64,000 nucleotides of DNA from Streptococcus oralis (GTDB lineage: Bacteria > Bacillota > Bacilli > Lactobacillales > Streptococcaceae), in NCBI RefSeq assembly GCF_023611505.1, contig NZ_CP097843.1, forward strand, positions 1,178,001 through 1,242,000. Reading direction: 5' to 3'. Both the position numbers and the translations under genes were made by a program. This document shows positions 1 to 9,766 of this stretch, piece after piece. The notes beneath the pieces were generated by a model. That model was not told the DNA's origin. It did no database searches and was given only the letters and a program-made list of their open reading frames with translations. Numbering within the stretch: position 1 is the first letter of the stretch; every line of letters begins with the position of its first letter.

Positions 1-663
1 CTTGCTTGTCATGACATTAACTGTTGAAGCAATTTCATTTGTTGATGGAACAGCAAATGTTTCGACTGTCAAACCTGCTTTTTCAGCATAAGCCTTGAAT
101 TCTTCTACCTGTGTTTTTGAGTTATCTTCGCTACTTGAGTAAAGAGCTCCGATCGTTTTGACATTTGGTGTGAGGGTTTTAATCAACTCTACTTGCTGTT
201 CAGCTGGGTTGTGGTCTGACACCCCTGTGATGTTGCCACCTGGTTTTTTCAAATCTTTGACCAAGTTAGCACCGATTGGGTCTGTAATAGCAGCCATGAT
301 AACTGGTAGGTCTTTTGTAGCACTAGCAAGTCCTTGAGCAGCTGGTGTTGCAATCCCAACAACAACGTCATTTCCATTTGCCACCAATTGTTTACTCATG
401 GTTGCAACCTTGCTCTGATCACCTTCAGAGTTCATAAAGTCGATTTTTACTTGATCGTCCTTATAGCCTTCTTCAGCTAGTCCATCTTGAATCCCTTGGT
501 AAATCAAGTCCAAGGATGGGTGACTAACAAACTGAAGAACACCAACCTTAGCGACCTTTTGCTCTTCCTTAGCTGCTGGCTTGTTCATTGATGAATAAAT
601 CAAGCTAGCCACCACCAATATAGCTAATCCAGCGATAATTCCAATCAAACGTTTATTTTTCAT
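1..663 (-). CDS. trpX: TrpX-type ABC transporter substrate-binding protein (partial, N-terminal part)
   Basis: The first 221 codons are present; the rest lies beyond the left edge. It begins with a basic residue cluster and one hydrophobic segment (about residues 7-23) without a lipobox Cys, so it is probably a membrane-anchored extracytoplasmic solute receptor. The body matches the ABC_sub_bind (TrpX/YtrF-like) family: a VGVLQFVSHPSLD start, alternating beta/alpha Rossmann-like pattern, and DPIGANLV and GNITGVSD segments. The transporter is inferred to carry tryptophan or a precursor, because a T-box leader with a UGG specifier lies directly upstream. A strong AAAAGGAG site precedes the ATG. 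Permease and ATPase partners would be expected outside the window. Family confidence is high; the substrate is inferred from regulation only. Confidence 0.85.
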   Translation of the reverse strand, partial: MKNKRLIGIIAGLAILVVASLIYSSMNKPAAKEEQKVAKVGVLQFVSHPSLDLIYQGIQDGLAEEGYKDDQVKIDFMNSEGDQSKVATMSKQLVANGNDVVVGIATPAAQGLASATKDLPVIMAAITDPIGANLVKDLKKPGGNITGVSDHNPAEQQVELIKTLTPNVKTIGALYSSSEDNSKTQVEEFKAYAEKAGLTVETFAVPSTNEIASTVNVMTSK

Positions 664-705
664 ACTTTTTCTCCTTTTAAATCACTTGTATAATACTCTT
701 TTCAC

Positions 706-738
706 TCAAAACAAGCGACGCCATCGTCTAAATTTCAT
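706..738 (-). CDS. 10-codon mini-ORF between the T-box terminator and trpX
   Basis: ATG at 738 with a near-perfect GGGAGGAAAG Shine-Dalgarno encodes MKFRRWRRLF and then stops. It sits after the T-box terminator stem and 42 bases before the trpX start. The peptide is very basic and contains one Trp. It could be a leader peptide giving a second Trp-sensing layer, a translational coupler, or fortuitous. I do not recognise it as a named gene. Confidence 0.35.
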   Translation of the reverse strand: MKFRRWRRLF

Positions 739-752
739 AATCTTTCCTCCCA

Positions 753-990
753 TAGAAAAAATCCTCACACAAAAAACTTGTGTGAGGACGTCGATGCGCG
801 GTACCACCTCAATTATAGGGACTATCCCTATCGCTCTTTCTCGCAATAACGAGCTGCACTGTAAGGTGTGCTCACCGAATTTTTATGATTTCAAATTCTT
901 AATAACATTCAGCCCAATTTCATCACTTTCATCTATCTGTTTTCACCAACCACAGACTCTCTAAAAAATGAGCATGATTACTTTCTGAAT
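753..990 (-). promoter_or_regulatory. T-box riboswitch leader, Trp (UGG) specifier
   Basis: The leader runs from about 990 to the terminator near 754. Stem I is closed by AACATTCAG pairing with CTGAATGTT (plus 903-912). Its internal loop has AGTA on the 5' side and GAA followed by TGG (plus 914-916) on the 3' side, as expected of a specifier loop reading Trp. The T-box sequence GAGGTGGTACCGCG is at plus 793-806. It precedes a strong terminator hairpin, so uncharged tRNA-Trp should favour antitermination and expression of the downstream ABC transporter gene. Confidence 0.93.
754..788 (-). terminator. Intrinsic terminator of the T-box leader
   Basis: The arms TCCTCACACAA and TTGTGTGAGGA form an 11-bp perfect stem followed by TTTTTT. 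It is mutually exclusive with the antiterminator formed by the T-box sequence just upstream. Confidence 0.92.
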
Positions 991-996
991 GTTTAA

Positions 997-1024
997 ATTA
1001 TATCATTTTTCAACTACTTGTCAA
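997..1024 (-). promoter_or_regulatory. Promoter of the T-box / trpX unit
   Basis: A consensus -35 TTGACA (1019-1024) and consensus -10 TATAAT (997-1002) are separated by 16 bases, placing the start of transcription near 990, just before stem I. Confidence 0.9.
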
Positions 1025-1053
1025 GGCTATTTTTAGAATTTTTTAAACAATTC

Positions 1054-1084
1054 AAAAACTTCCCCTAGTAAAAAGAGGAAGTTT
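1054..1084 (-). terminator. Terminator after ppc
   Basis: AACTTCCTC pairs with GGGGAAGTT (one G-U pair) and is followed by TTTTTG, directly after the ppc stop codon. Confidence 0.75.
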
Positions 1085-1092
1085 GTAGAATA

Positions 1093-3789
1093 TCAGCCTG
1101 AATTACGCAAACCGGTTGCAATTCCGTTGATAGTAGTATGGATCAGTTTTTCTTCGTCAGCTGACAATTCGCCGCGACGTTGACGTTTGATCAACTCCAA
1201 CTGGATGTAGTTAAGGATATTAAAGTAAGGCATACGATAGTTTAGGCTGTCTTTTAGGTAAGAGTTTTCTGCCAAAAGTTCGTCATAGCCTTCAATAGCT
1301 AAAATAACATCCTTAGTCAACTGCCATTCATCTAAAATAGTGTAGTAGATGGCCTGCACTTCTTCATCTTCACAGAGCTTGGCATATTCAAAAGCAATGT
1401 TCATGTTAGACTTAGATAAGACCATGTCTACATTGGAAAGCAAAGATTGGAAGAAAGGCCAGTTTTGGTACATATCACGAAGGAACTCGATATTCTTTGG
1501 ATCTTGATCAATAAACTCTTTAAAGCTTGATCCTACACCATACCATCCAGGGAACATGACACGACTTTGTGACCATGAGAAGACCCAAGGGATGGCACGC
1601 AAACCACCGATTTCAGTGATGGTCTTACGAGCTGCTGGACGCGAACCGATATTGAAGCTTGAAATAGCCTTGATTGGGCTTGACTCGAAGAAATAGTCAT
1701 AGAAATGTTCGTTTCCAAAGACCAAATCACGGTAGATATCGTAGCTACGGTCCACTACTTGATCCATGATAGACTCATAATGATTTGAGGTATTGGTATC
1801 GCTCTTTTTCTTGGTAATCATACGGTTAATGGCCGCGGATACCAACATTTCAAGGTTATAGTAGGCAGCGTCTTTGTTACCATATTTGTTTCCAATGACT
1901 TCTCCTTGCTCAGTCAGACGGATACGGTCCTTGATAGACTTGAGCGGTTGAGATGTGATAGCTTCATAAGTTGGACCACCACCTCGACCAACAGTACCAC
2001 CACGGCCATGGAAGAAGGTGACTTTAACACCAAATTCATCTCCAATAGCAGTCAGTTGTTGTTGAGCCTTGTAGAGTGTCCAACATGATGATAGATAACC
2101 ACCATCTTTATTACTATCGGAGTAGCCAAGCATGATTTCTTGGTAGTTGTCTTTTGAAGCAATCCATTTTTTAGCCAATGGAAGAGAGAAGTATCTTCTC
2201 ATGGTTTCTTCCGAGTGATCCAAGTCTTCAATCGTTTCAAAGAGGGGAACAATCTGAACGCGCGCTTTTTGAGCATCAACCAAGCCTACTTCTTTGAGCA
2301 TGATGGCTAATTCTAGCATATCAGATACACTTGTCGCGTGAGAGATGATGGTTTGGCGAATGACATTTTCACCCAGTTTATCCTTCAACTTGCGAGCAGT
2401 TTTGAAGATAGACAATTCTTTCTCAAGCAGTTCTGACTTTTCAGCATGAGTAGCAGAGAGGATACGAGGATCTTCTTCCAACTCTTTTAAGAGGAGGGCG
2501 CATTTTTTGTCTTCAGAGAGATCGCTATAATGGTCGTTGATCCCTGCGGATGCTAACAATTCTGCCACACAGGCTTCATGAACACTAGAGTCTTGGCGCA
2601 TGTCGATAGAAGCAAGGTAAAAGCCAAAGATTTCAACGGCTTGCATCAGTTCAACAAATTCTCCTGAAATCAGGTATTCCCCTTTGTTCTCAAGGAGAGA
2701 ATCTCGAATGGCCAACAAGTCTTGATAAAATTCATCTGCAGTAGCATATCTAGGCTGAAGATCCTTATCTTCAATGAGATAAGCCTTAGTTGCCTGCATC
2801 TTAGCTTGGATATCAAAAAGAGCACGACGATAGAGTTCTTTTTCGCGGTAAATGGAGTTATCTTGTGACTTAAGCGCCATCTCGCGGACCTTATCACTGA
2901 CATTCACGATACTGGTTGAAAGTGAAAATTCACGATAAAGATTATAAATCTTTTCATCGTAGTAGTTCATGATGACTTCACACTGAGTCAAGGCTGATTT
3001 GTTGAGGGTCTCCGCTGTTACGAAAGGATTTCCATCGCGGTCTCCTCCAATCCACATCCCCATAGTAATTGGTTTTGGATGTTGGAGCTCAATTCCTTGT
3101 TCCTTAGCTAGTTTCTTATATTCAGCCGTCAAACGTGGCACAGCATTCAGGAATGAACTTTGATAGTACTCCATCACGTTGGTGATTTCGTTAGTCACCT
3201 TCAATTTCTTCTCACGAATCATGTCTGTTTGCATGATAATTTCAATGTAACGACGGAGATCCATGTTCCATTTTTCTTTATTAATCAAACCTAGTTTGAC
3301 ATCACGATACTTGCGCAAGAGAGTATGGATATGGTTGGTCAAGTCCAGCATACTCTTGCGTTGTACTTGCGTTGGATGGGCGGTCAAGACAGGAACGACA
3401 TTTAACTTTTCTAAAATTTCAGCTGCATTTTCTTTTTCAGCTACCATCTTTATGGTTGTAGACAATTTCCCTAGATAGTCTTGGTCCACATTGTTCTGGT
3501 GGTTAATTTTATAGGCTAAGTCCACATCCTCAGATATATTAATCAAGAGTGGAAGGATAGAGAAATAACGAGAAATGTAAATCATTTCTTCATTGGAAAG
3601 GCTAGTCACCAGTTCATTGAGCCCTTGATAGTTTTCATTTGTTGATAATTCCTTCAACTGCATGATTTTTTCAAAGGTCTCTGGTGCTAGCATATTTTTT
3701 GTGATATCTTCTAGCAGCTCAGTCAAAATTAAGACTTCTTCTTGGATGACGGCTTTATTACTATAGTTTTCTAATTTCTGAAGAGACAT
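1093..3789 (-). CDS. ppc: Phosphoenolpyruvate carboxylase
   Basis: 898 residues, cytoplasmic. It carboxylates PEP with bicarbonate to oxaloacetate, an anaplerotic reaction that supplies aspartate-family precursors in organisms with an incomplete TCA cycle. Signatures seen: [13 protein letters not shown] with the catalytic His near residue 140, [11 protein letters not shown], the [14 protein letters not shown] glycine-rich loop, and SRPAARK near the C-terminus. The start [10 protein letters not shown] was chosen because the longer frame adds seven residues (MYGKEKY) not typical of the family. It lies 24 bases downstream of ftsW and is probably cotranscribed with it; a terminator follows. Identification is secure. 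Confidence 0.98.
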   Translation of the reverse strand: MSLQKLENYSNKAVIQEEVLILTELLEDITKNMLAPETFEKIMQLKELSTNENYQGLNELVTSLSNEEMIYISRYFSILPLLINISEDVDLAYKINHQNNVDQDYLGKLSTTIKMVAEKENAAEILEKLNVVPVLTAHPTQVQRKSMLDLTNHIHTLLRKYRDVKLGLINKEKWNMDLRRYIEIIMQTDMIREKKLKVTNEITNVMEYYQSSFLNAVPRLTAEYKKLAKEQGIELQHPKPITMGMWIGGDRDGNPFVTAETLNKSALTQCEVIMNYYDEKIYNLYREFSLSTSIVNVSDKVREMALKSQDNSIYREKELYRRALFDIQAKMQATKAYLIEDKDLQPRYATADEFYQDLLAIRDSLLENKGEYLISGEFVELMQAVEIFGFYLASIDMRQDSSVHEACVAELLASAGINDHYSDLSEDKKCALLLKELEEDPRILSATHAEKSELLEKELSIFKTARKLKDKLGENVIRQTIISHATSVSDMLELAIMLKEVGLVDAQKARVQIVPLFETIEDLDHSEETMRRYFSLPLAKKWIASKDNYQEIMLGYSDSNKDGGYLSSCWTLYKAQQQLTAIGDEFGVKVTFFHGRGGTVGRGGGPTYEAITSQPLKSIKDRIRLTEQGEVIGNKYGNKDAAYYNLEMLVSAAINRMITKKKSDTNTSNHYESIMDQVVDRSYDIYRDLVFGNEHFYDYFFESSPIKAISSFNIGSRPAARKTITEIGGLRAIPWVFSWSQSRVMFPGWYGVGSSFKEFIDQDPKNIEFLRDMYQNWPFFQSLLSNVDMVLSKSNMNIAFEYAKLCEDEEVQAIYYTILDEWQLTKDVILAIEGYDELLAENSYLKDSLNYRMPYFNILNYIQLELIKRQRRGELSADEEKLIHTTINGIATGLRNSG

Positions 3790-3813
3790 ATATTTTTCCT
3801 TTCCATACAATCC

Positions 3814-5037
3814 TTACAGACCTTCAACAGTTTGAGATTCATATTCTCTAATGAGCTTGGCACGTTTCTCGCTGGCATCGATGTTTAATACAAGCGCAAT
3901 GGCTACGGATAATACCAGGAGACTGTTCCCACCTTGTGAAAGGAAAGGGAAGGTTACCCCTGTAGAAGGAATCAAACCAGAAATCCCACCGATATTGACA
4001 AAGATCTGGACAAGAATCATCCCTCCGACACCGATAGCAACCATGGAGTTAAAGGGATCCTTAGCTCGAATACCAACCAAGATGATTCGCAAAATTAAGA
4101 AGAAGAGTAAAGCCAAAATCATACTCGCTCCCACGAATCCAAACTCCTCTATAACAATCGAAAATACGAAATCCGTATGGGCTTCTGGCAGATAACCACG
4201 CTTCTCGATAGAATTTCCCAATCCTAGTCCGAACCAGCCTCCATTAACCATGGCATAGTAGGAATTTGCAAGCTGGTGTCCTGCACCCGCCAAGTCATTA
4301 AAGGGATTAAAGAAGGCACTAAAACGTTTAGCAACATAACCAAATACCGGTATCTGAGAAAATTTTTCAACCCCAACGAGACGAATGACAGATAAGAATA
4401 AAATTGAACTCCCTGCTAATAGAGCTAGAATAGTCGAGAACCAACGATAGGCGATTCCACTAACGGTGTACATAATGAGCGCCACCAAGACCAAGATGGT
4501 CGCATTTCCCAAGTCGGGGAAAATCCCCAAGCTACCAATCAGAACCAGCAGAACAAAACGCCAGTCATTAAAAGCTCGAGGCAGCCACTGATTCTTTGTC
4601 AAAACCTGGAAATCATAAACCGCAATCTCATCTTGCTGTTTTGAAAAACGATGTGCTAGGTACCAGATGATGATAATCTTAAGGTATTCAGCCGGCTGAA
4701 TCGTTACAGGTCCTACAGAAATCCATCCGTATGCTCCATTGACAGGTGTTCCGACCAGACGCGCTAGGGCTAAAAGAATCATCTCCACAATCATCACGAT
4801 AAAAATGAGACGTCCATTTCTCAGGAAACCTAATTTTAATTTATAGATTAAGGCAATCAAAACCAAACTAGCTACCCAGAAAATTCCCTGGTTACGTACC
4901 AATTGAAAAGCGCTTTTTCCTTCTTCAATTAAGGTTGCACTCGTTGTCGAGTAAACTACAATCAATCCCAAAATCGACAGAAGAAAATAAGGAATCAAAA
5001 TGGAATAGTTCAGTAGGTGCCTTTTACTAATTTTCAT
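3814..5037 (-). CDS. ftsW: FtsW, septal peptidoglycan glycosyltransferase
   Basis: 407 residues, SEDS family polytopic membrane protein. It polymerises lipid II at the division septum together with a class B PBP. The sequence shows about ten hydrophobic segments, the conserved GNSIEKRGYLPEAHTDFVFS region and the C-terminal GVTFPFLSQGGNS motif typical of FtsW/RodA. FtsW rather than RodA is preferred from the length, the N-terminal MKISKRHLLNYSILIPY and the ppc neighbour typical of streptococci. The ATG at 5037 has no strong free Shine-Dalgarno: the purine-rich GAGTGGTG lies in the 3' arm of a small hairpin just upstream. Confidence 0.95.
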   Translation of the reverse strand: MKISKRHLLNYSILIPYFLLSILGLIVVYSTTSATLIEEGKSAFQLVRNQGIFWVASLVLIALIYKLKLGFLRNGRLIFIVMIVEMILLALARLVGTPVNGAYGWISVGPVTIQPAEYLKIIIIWYLAHRFSKQQDEIAVYDFQVLTKNQWLPRAFNDWRFVLLVLIGSLGIFPDLGNATILVLVALIMYTVSGIAYRWFSTILALLAGSSILFLSVIRLVGVEKFSQIPVFGYVAKRFSAFFNPFNDLAGAGHQLANSYYAMVNGGWFGLGLGNSIEKRGYLPEAHTDFVFSIVIEEFGFVGASMILALLFFLILRIILVGIRAKDPFNSMVAIGVGGMILVQIFVNIGGISGLIPSTGVTFPFLSQGGNSLLVLSVAIALVLNIDASEKRAKLIREYESQTVEGL

Positions 5038-5106
5038 ATTTCACCACTCTAATAGGAACAGAGGTGGTTGTCCCTAATTCCGTTTTATTTTCTAGTTTTG
5101 ATTGTT

Positions 5107-5112
5107 ATTATA
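5107..5112 (-). promoter_or_regulatory. ftsW -10 element (extended)
   Basis: TATAAT preceded by TGG gives an extended -10 (TGnTATAAT). No good -35 is visible in the T-rich stretch upstream. It is placed about 70 bases before the ftsW start. Confidence 0.7.
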
Positions 5113-5183
5113 CCACTTTTTCAGAAAGAAAAAAACTATCATCCTTTAATCCTTCGAATTTTACTTATTTTTTGTCTTCAAGC

Positions 5184-5214
5184 ATAAAAAATACAAACCT
5201 CAAATGAGATTTGT
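5184..5214 (-). terminator. Terminator after prsA
   Basis: ACAAATCTC - ATTT - GAGGTTTGT stem (with one G-U pair) followed by ATTTTTTATG, 12 bases past the prsA stop. Confidence 0.85.
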
Positions 5215-5225
5215 AATTTCATTGC

Positions 5226-6167
5226 TTAGTTAGATGAAGAGCTACTGCTTGAGCTTGAGTCACCACCACCGATGTATTGGGTGAAGATGTTTTGGAAGGC
5301 TTGATCTTTGACTTTGATATTAGCAGCTTGTAATTCTTTACCAATTACTCCTTGAACAAAGGCTGAATCATTTTGTTTTTGAGTCAAAATGATGGTCTTC
5401 AATTTTTCTTTGTAATCCTCTATATTAGAAGATTTTTCTGTTTTCTTCGTTACTTTGATGATGTAGAATTGATTGCTGTAGGCTTGTGTTCCAGTAGCCG
5501 TAATCACATCAGAAACACCGTTCACATCCAAGGCAAAGGCTGCTTTTTTGACTTGTTCTGGAAGTTCTGTTGAAGCAGAGTCAAAAGTGATTTCTCCACC
5601 ATTTTCTTTTGTCTTATCATCGTTAGAGTTGTCTTTTGCCAACTGAGCAAAATCTGCACCTTCTGCTTTGGCTTTCTCAAGCACTTCTTTTGCCTTGTCT
5701 TCATTATCCATACGGATGATTTGAGCTGTCACATCTGGTGTATAGGACTCAAAAGCCTTTTGGTAAGCCTCATCTGTCAATTCACTCTCGGCAGCTTTCT
5801 TAACCGCCAATTCAACCAATTTGCTAGTACGGATTTGAGCTTTACGAGTCTCAGGTGTCATACCTGCCCGTTGAAGTACGCTATTGTAGCTATCGCCGTA
5901 TTTCTTTTGTTCCTCAGCAACGGCGTCATCCACATCTTTATCAGTCACTTCTGATCCATATTGTTTTTCAAATACTTTTTGAATGGTCATGTTGAGCAAG
6001 ACTTGTTGCGCAGTTGGATTATTCTTTACTTCTTCAAAGAATTGATGTTCTGTAATCACATCACCCTTCATGCTAATCAAATCTTTTCCTTCAGAACTAT
6101 TTGAACAAGCTGCAAGTGTTGCTACTGATAAAAGTGTGATGGCTCCTGCCATAATTTTTTTCTTCAT
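5226..6167 (-). CDS. prsA: PrsA/PpmA peptidyl-prolyl isomerase lipoprotein
   Basis: 313 residues. Extracellular foldase anchored to the membrane by a lipid. It has an N-terminal signal peptide with the lipobox LAAC (Cys at about residue 21), an N-terminal chaperone region (about 25-135), a parvulin-like region (about 140-245, with the GADFAQLAKDNSND and NGGEITF landmarks) and a tail ending in GGGD plus nine serines and Asn. The start at 6167 is preceded by AAAAGGAG; the longer frame adds 31 non-signal residues and was rejected. It follows the O-methyltransferase gene by 67 bases, where a TAAAAT -10-like element may give its own promoter. The family is secure; whether the isomerase is active cannot be judged here. 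Confidence 0.95.
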   Translation of the reverse strand: MKKKIMAGAITLLSVATLAACSNSSEGKDLISMKGDVITEHQFFEEVKNNPTAQQVLLNMTIQKVFEKQYGSEVTDKDVDDAVAEEQKKYGDSYNSVLQRAGMTPETRKAQIRTSKLVELAVKKAAESELTDEAYQKAFESYTPDVTAQIIRMDNEDKAKEVLEKAKAEGADFAQLAKDNSNDDKTKENGGEITFDSASTELPEQVKKAAFALDVNGVSDVITATGTQAYSNQFYIIKVTKKTEKSSNIEDYKEKLKTIILTQKQNDSAFVQGVIGKELQAANIKVKDQAFQNIFTQYIGGGDSSSSSSSSSN

Positions 6168-6234
6168 GTTTACTCCTTTTACGGTAAGTGTTACTTTATC
6201 TATTTTACTATAATTTCTTAAATTTTTCTGAAAA

Positions 6235-6948
6235 TCATTTATCATCAGGTAGCTGTACATCTGCTACATTCTTTCGTAGCATGAGAATGCCATCACCAAG
6301 AGGAACTAGAGTTGCTGTTAGACCTGGATTGTCCAAAGTTGCGTCGAAAAGTCTTTGCAAACCACGATAAATCGTTCGTTGACCACGGCGGACTTCCATG
6401 ATGTCCTTGGCAACATCTCCTCCTTGAAAAATATCATCCAAGACAACCACTCCACCAACTTCAAGTCGTTTGAGGATTTCAGGTAGAAAGACGATGTACT
6501 TGGACTTAGCCGAATCCATAAAGACAAAGTCATAAGTTTCTGTCAGGCTAGACAAAACATCTACGGCATCTCCCTCTAAGAGGGTGATTTGCTTACGACT
6601 GTCAAACTGGGCAAAGTTTTCCTTGGCAAAGCCTATCATCTCAGGATTGCGGTCAATGGTTGTAATCTTAGCATCTGGCGCATGCTCCGCCATCAAAAGA
6701 GCTGAAAAACCGATAGCTGTCCCAATTTCCAAAATATTCTTAGGCTGCAGACTTTCCATGAGAAATCGAAAGTAAGCAACTGTTTCATGAGGAATGATTG
6801 GGATATTTTCCTTGCGAGCGAAGGCTTCCAATTCTTTCAAAGAACCAGTCACCTGCTTTTGACGCTGGCGCATGAGTTCAACGATTTCTTCCTTGACGAC
6901 GGGACGACGCATATTGTGATTGGCATTTTTACTATAAGACTCTACCAT
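6235..6948 (-). CDS. SAM-dependent O-methyltransferase (YrrM/TrmR-like)
   Basis: 237 residues, class I SAM methyltransferase of the Methyltransf_3 (caffeoyl-CoA OMT-like) family. Visible motifs: motif I ILEIGTAIGFSALLMAE (about 76-92), acidic TTIDRNPEM after beta-2, FDFVFMDSAKSKY metal/substrate region and VVLDDIFQGG. In B. subtilis the related TrmR methylates 5-hydroxyuridine at tRNA position 34; that role is possible here and the U32-family gene at 29 kb could belong to the same pathway, but this is inference. It starts one base after the pepF stop codon, so it is translationally coupled in the coiA-pepF-OMT-prsA run. Confidence 0.88.
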   Translation of the reverse strand: MVESYSKNANHNMRRPVVKEEIVELMRQRQKQVTGSLKELEAFARKENIPIIPHETVAYFRFLMESLQPKNILEIGTAIGFSALLMAEHAPDAKITTIDRNPEMIGFAKENFAQFDSRKQITLLEGDAVDVLSSLTETYDFVFMDSAKSKYIVFLPEILKRLEVGGVVVLDDIFQGGDVAKDIMEVRRGQRTIYRGLQRLFDATLDNPGLTATLVPLGDGILMLRKNVADVQLPDDK

Positions 6949-6949
6949 C

Positions 6950-8752
6950 TTAAGCTAGTCCCAATTTTTCAACAAGAGCTTCAAACTCGTTCAAGCGACG
7001 TTCAAAGACTGCAAAGGCATCATTAAGATAGTCTTCTTTTTCCATATCAACACCAGCTTTTCTCATGACATTGAGTGGATAGTCTGATTTACCTGCCTTG
7101 AGGTAGTCGATATAGCGGTCACGATCTTCTTGACTACCATGGACAATCTTCTCAGCCAAGGCTGAAGCAGCTGCAAAACCAGTCGAATACTGGTATACAT
7201 AGTAGTTATAGTAGAAGTGTGGAATGCGCGCCCATTCGTACTGAATTTCAGGATTGTCCTCCTTGCTGAGTCCATAGTACTCTTGGTTCAAGTCGGCATA
7301 GAGTTTATTGAGGAAATCACTTGTCAAGACTTCACCGTTTTGATCTGCTTGGTGGATGGCATGTTCAAACTCAGCGAATTGAGTTTGACGGAAGACTGTT
7401 CCACGGAAACCGTCTAGGAAGTTATTGAGGATAGCAAAGCGAGTTACATCGTCTTCTACTTCTTCCAATAATTTCTCCGTCAAGATATTTTCGTTGGTCG
7501 TTGAGGCAATCTCCGCCAAGAAGATAGAGTAATCTCCGTAAACATAAGGCTGAGTTTCACGAGTATAGCTTGAATGCATACTGTGACCTGTTTCATGGAC
7601 AAGGGTAAAGAGATTGTCTAAATTGTCCTGCCAGTTGAGAAGCATAAAGGCATTGGTGTCATAGGAACCACCAGAATAGGCACCTGAACGCTTGCCTTGA
7701 TTTTCATAGACATCAATCCAACGCTCGCTAAAGGCACGTTTGACACGGCTCAAGTAATCCTCACCCAAGACTGCCAAGGCTTCTTCTGCTTTCTTCAAGG
7801 CTTCTTCGTAGGTAAAGCTGTATTCTACTGAAGATAGCGGTGTGTAGACATCGTACATCTTGAGATCAGAAATCCCCAAGATTTTAGAACGAAGCTCGAG
7901 GTAACGATGCAAAAGTGGCAAATGCTTGCGAACTGCTGCTACCAAATTGTCATAGACACTTTCTGGAACAAAGTTTGCTGCGAGGGCTGCATGGCGAGCG
8001 CTCTTATAGTTGCGAACTTTGGCACGGTAGTTTTGCACCTTAACATTTGTCTGCAAAGTCTTAGCATAAGTGTGTTGGAATTGCTCGTAAGTCGCATAGA
8101 GGGCTTCATAGGCACCACGACGTACTTCACGGTTTTTAGACTCCATCAAACGGATGTAAGTACCGTGTGAGAGTTGCACTTCATTACCTTCATCATCCAA
8201 GACGTATGGGAAGGTGATATCTGCATTGTCCAAAATAGCGAAAGTTTCACTAGCAGCGCCAAAGATTTCTCCTGCTCCAGCAAGTAATTCTTCCTCACGT
8301 TGCGAAAGAACATGGTCTTTCTTTTGCAAGAGCTTGTCAAAAAAGTGCTTGTAAACTTGGAGTTTTGGTTGAGCTTCTAGGAAGGCCGCATACTGCTCCT
8401 CACTAATCTCCATAAACTCAGGTTCATAGAATGAAAAGGCTTGTTCTAACTGACTGTATAGGGTCATTGCCTTAGCATAGTACTCTTGATACTTGGCTTC
8501 ACGAGTGTCTTGGTCATTTTTCATATGCGCATAGACATAAAGCTTTTCAACTTGGCGTTCCAAGTCGAGTGAGAATTCTGTGATCTCAAGCAAACTGTCT
8601 GCGCTGTCCAAGAGATGTCCCTCATACTGAGATGCTGTTTGTACTTTTTCAGTTAAATCTTTCAAGGCTTCTTCCCAAGCCTGGTCTGTTGGGTAGATTG
8701 TTGAAAGATCCCATGTATCTTTTTCATTTATTTCATGTCGTTGTAATACCAT
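6950..8752 (-). CDS. pepF: Oligoendopeptidase F (M3 metallopeptidase)
   Basis: 600 residues, cytoplasmic zinc peptidase cleaving short oligopeptides. The HExxH zinc motif is seen as [16 protein letters not shown] (about residues 382-397), followed by the [12 protein letters not shown] segment that carries the third ligand. The length is normal for PepF. It is 18 bases downstream of coiA and one base upstream of the O-methyltransferase gene, so it should be partly transcribed from the competence-induced coiA promoter, as described in S. pneumoniae. Confidence 0.97.
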   Translation of the reverse strand: MVLQRHEINEKDTWDLSTIYPTDQAWEEALKDLTEKVQTASQYEGHLLDSADSLLEITEFSLDLERQVEKLYVYAHMKNDQDTREAKYQEYYAKAMTLYSQLEQAFSFYEPEFMEISEEQYAAFLEAQPKLQVYKHFFDKLLQKKDHVLSQREEELLAGAGEIFGAASETFAILDNADITFPYVLDDEGNEVQLSHGTYIRLMESKNREVRRGAYEALYATYEQFQHTYAKTLQTNVKVQNYRAKVRNYKSARHAALAANFVPESVYDNLVAAVRKHLPLLHRYLELRSKILGISDLKMYDVYTPLSSVEYSFTYEEALKKAEEALAVLGEDYLSRVKRAFSERWIDVYENQGKRSGAYSGGSYDTNAFMLLNWQDNLDNLFTLVHETGHSMHSSYTRETQPYVYGDYSIFLAEIASTTNENILTEKLLEEVEDDVTRFAILNNFLDGFRGTVFRQTQFAEFEHAIHQADQNGEVLTSDFLNKLYADLNQEYYGLSKEDNPEIQYEWARIPHFYYNYYVYQYSTGFAAASALAEKIVHGSQEDRDRYIDYLKAGKSDYPLNVMRKAGVDMEKEDYLNDAFAVFERRLNEFEALVEKLGLA

Positions 8753-8770
8753 AAGATTCCTCCATCCTTT

Positions 8771-9727
8771 CTATTTTACCACATTTTTTGAGAAATATAA
8801 GTGATAAAAGGCTGGTGGATAGAGCTTTTGGCAATTATTTTTCGGTTTTTTTTGATAGTAAGCCTGAAAATTTCTATAATAGCTAGTCAAATCCGTTTCA
8901 ATCTGCAAAAAATCACCTGATTCTATCGGCTTGACTTGAGGATACCAGTCGTCTAGTTGACGGTTTAATAGATTGTCTCCTTGGTGATAGGCCTCTTCTT
9001 GCTTCTTCATCCAGTAAGGCGTTTGGTAGTACAATTGTTGGCGAATGTAGTGACAGATAGTTGGATCTTGAGAAACTGTGATACGAGTTAGCTTTTGTTT
9101 TTGATAAGGAAAGCGTAGAATTTCCAAGAGGTTTCCTTGACTAAAGGGAAATTCCTTTACCTGAAAATGAAGCTTACCACGTAGGTCCTGATGTAAAAGA
9201 TATTTCAGTCTCAAAACTTGCTTTTTGAAATCTAGTTCCCAAGCATAGAAACCCATATTTTGACTAAAATAGAGGAATCCCCTTTGCAGTTGTGTTAATC
9301 GCTCTTTTAACCAGAGTTTTTCTCCCAGTAGCCAGATAACCTGATAACCATGACTACGGTAGCCTTGACTTCTATCGCCTAAAAGCTTTTGAGACAAGGG
9401 ACTGCACTGAACCTCCAGAGCTAATTTCTCATTGACGAGAACATCCGCAATCTGCTGAATCTCGGGCAGACTATATTCTAAGGCGACTTGATTGTCCTTC
9501 TTGGCCCAGTGATAGAGGGCCTCTTTATTGCCCAAGTGTTCTGGACTTTCATTTTCAAAAATGGCAATACAATCTCTTAACCTTTCATGGGCAAAGTGCG
9601 TTCGAATACTCTGTCCCTGACGTAATCGTAGTCCACCACCACAGGCTGGACAAGTATAAGCTTGCTTGCTAACATCTTTTTCGAGGGCATTCACCAATTT
9701 CCCCTGTGCATCTCTGGCTACAAACAT
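8771..9727 (-). CDS. coiA: Competence protein CoiA
   Basis: 318 residues. Required in pneumococcus for recombination of incoming single-stranded DNA during transformation. The N-terminus holds a zinc-ribbon-like CPACGGGL (about residues 25-32) and the THFAHE segment. The middle has a PD-(D/E)xK-like nuclease signature: EYSLPEIQQIADVLVNEK followed by LALEVQCSPLS (D...ExQ). It is preceded by AAAGGAGGTAGACC and by a cin-box 22 bases upstream of the ATG, so it is a late competence gene under the ComX sigma factor. It is the first gene of the run into pepF. Confidence 0.96.
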   Translation of the reverse strand: MFVARDAQGKLVNALEKDVSKQAYTCPACGGGLRLRQGQSIRTHFAHERLRDCIAIFENESPEHLGNKEALYHWAKKDNQVALEYSLPEIQQIADVLVNEKLALEVQCSPLSQKLLGDRSQGYRSHGYQVIWLLGEKLWLKERLTQLQRGFLYFSQNMGFYAWELDFKKQVLRLKYLLHQDLRGKLHFQVKEFPFSQGNLLEILRFPYQKQKLTRITVSQDPTICHYIRQQLYYQTPYWMKKQEEAYHQGDNLLNRQLDDWYPQVKPIESGDFLQIETDLTSYYRNFQAYYQKKPKNNCQKLYPPAFYHLYFSKNVVK

Positions 9728-9748
9728 GGTCTACCTCCTTTTCTCATT

Positions 9749-9756
9749 TATTCGAA
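9749..9756 (-). promoter_or_regulatory. cin-box (ComX/SigX promoter) of coiA
   Basis: TTCGAATA matches the streptococcal cin-box TACGAATA at 7 of 8 positions, preceded by a T-rich tract. It lies 22 bases upstream of the coiA start, similar in distance to the perfect box of comEA in this window (20 bases). Confidence 0.8.
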
Positions 9757-9766
9757 AAAGAACTAA

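Noticed and set aside
686..964. 92-codon plus-strand open frame
   Set aside because: It runs through the T-box leader on the opposite strand, has no ribosome site and its sequence follows the leader structure.
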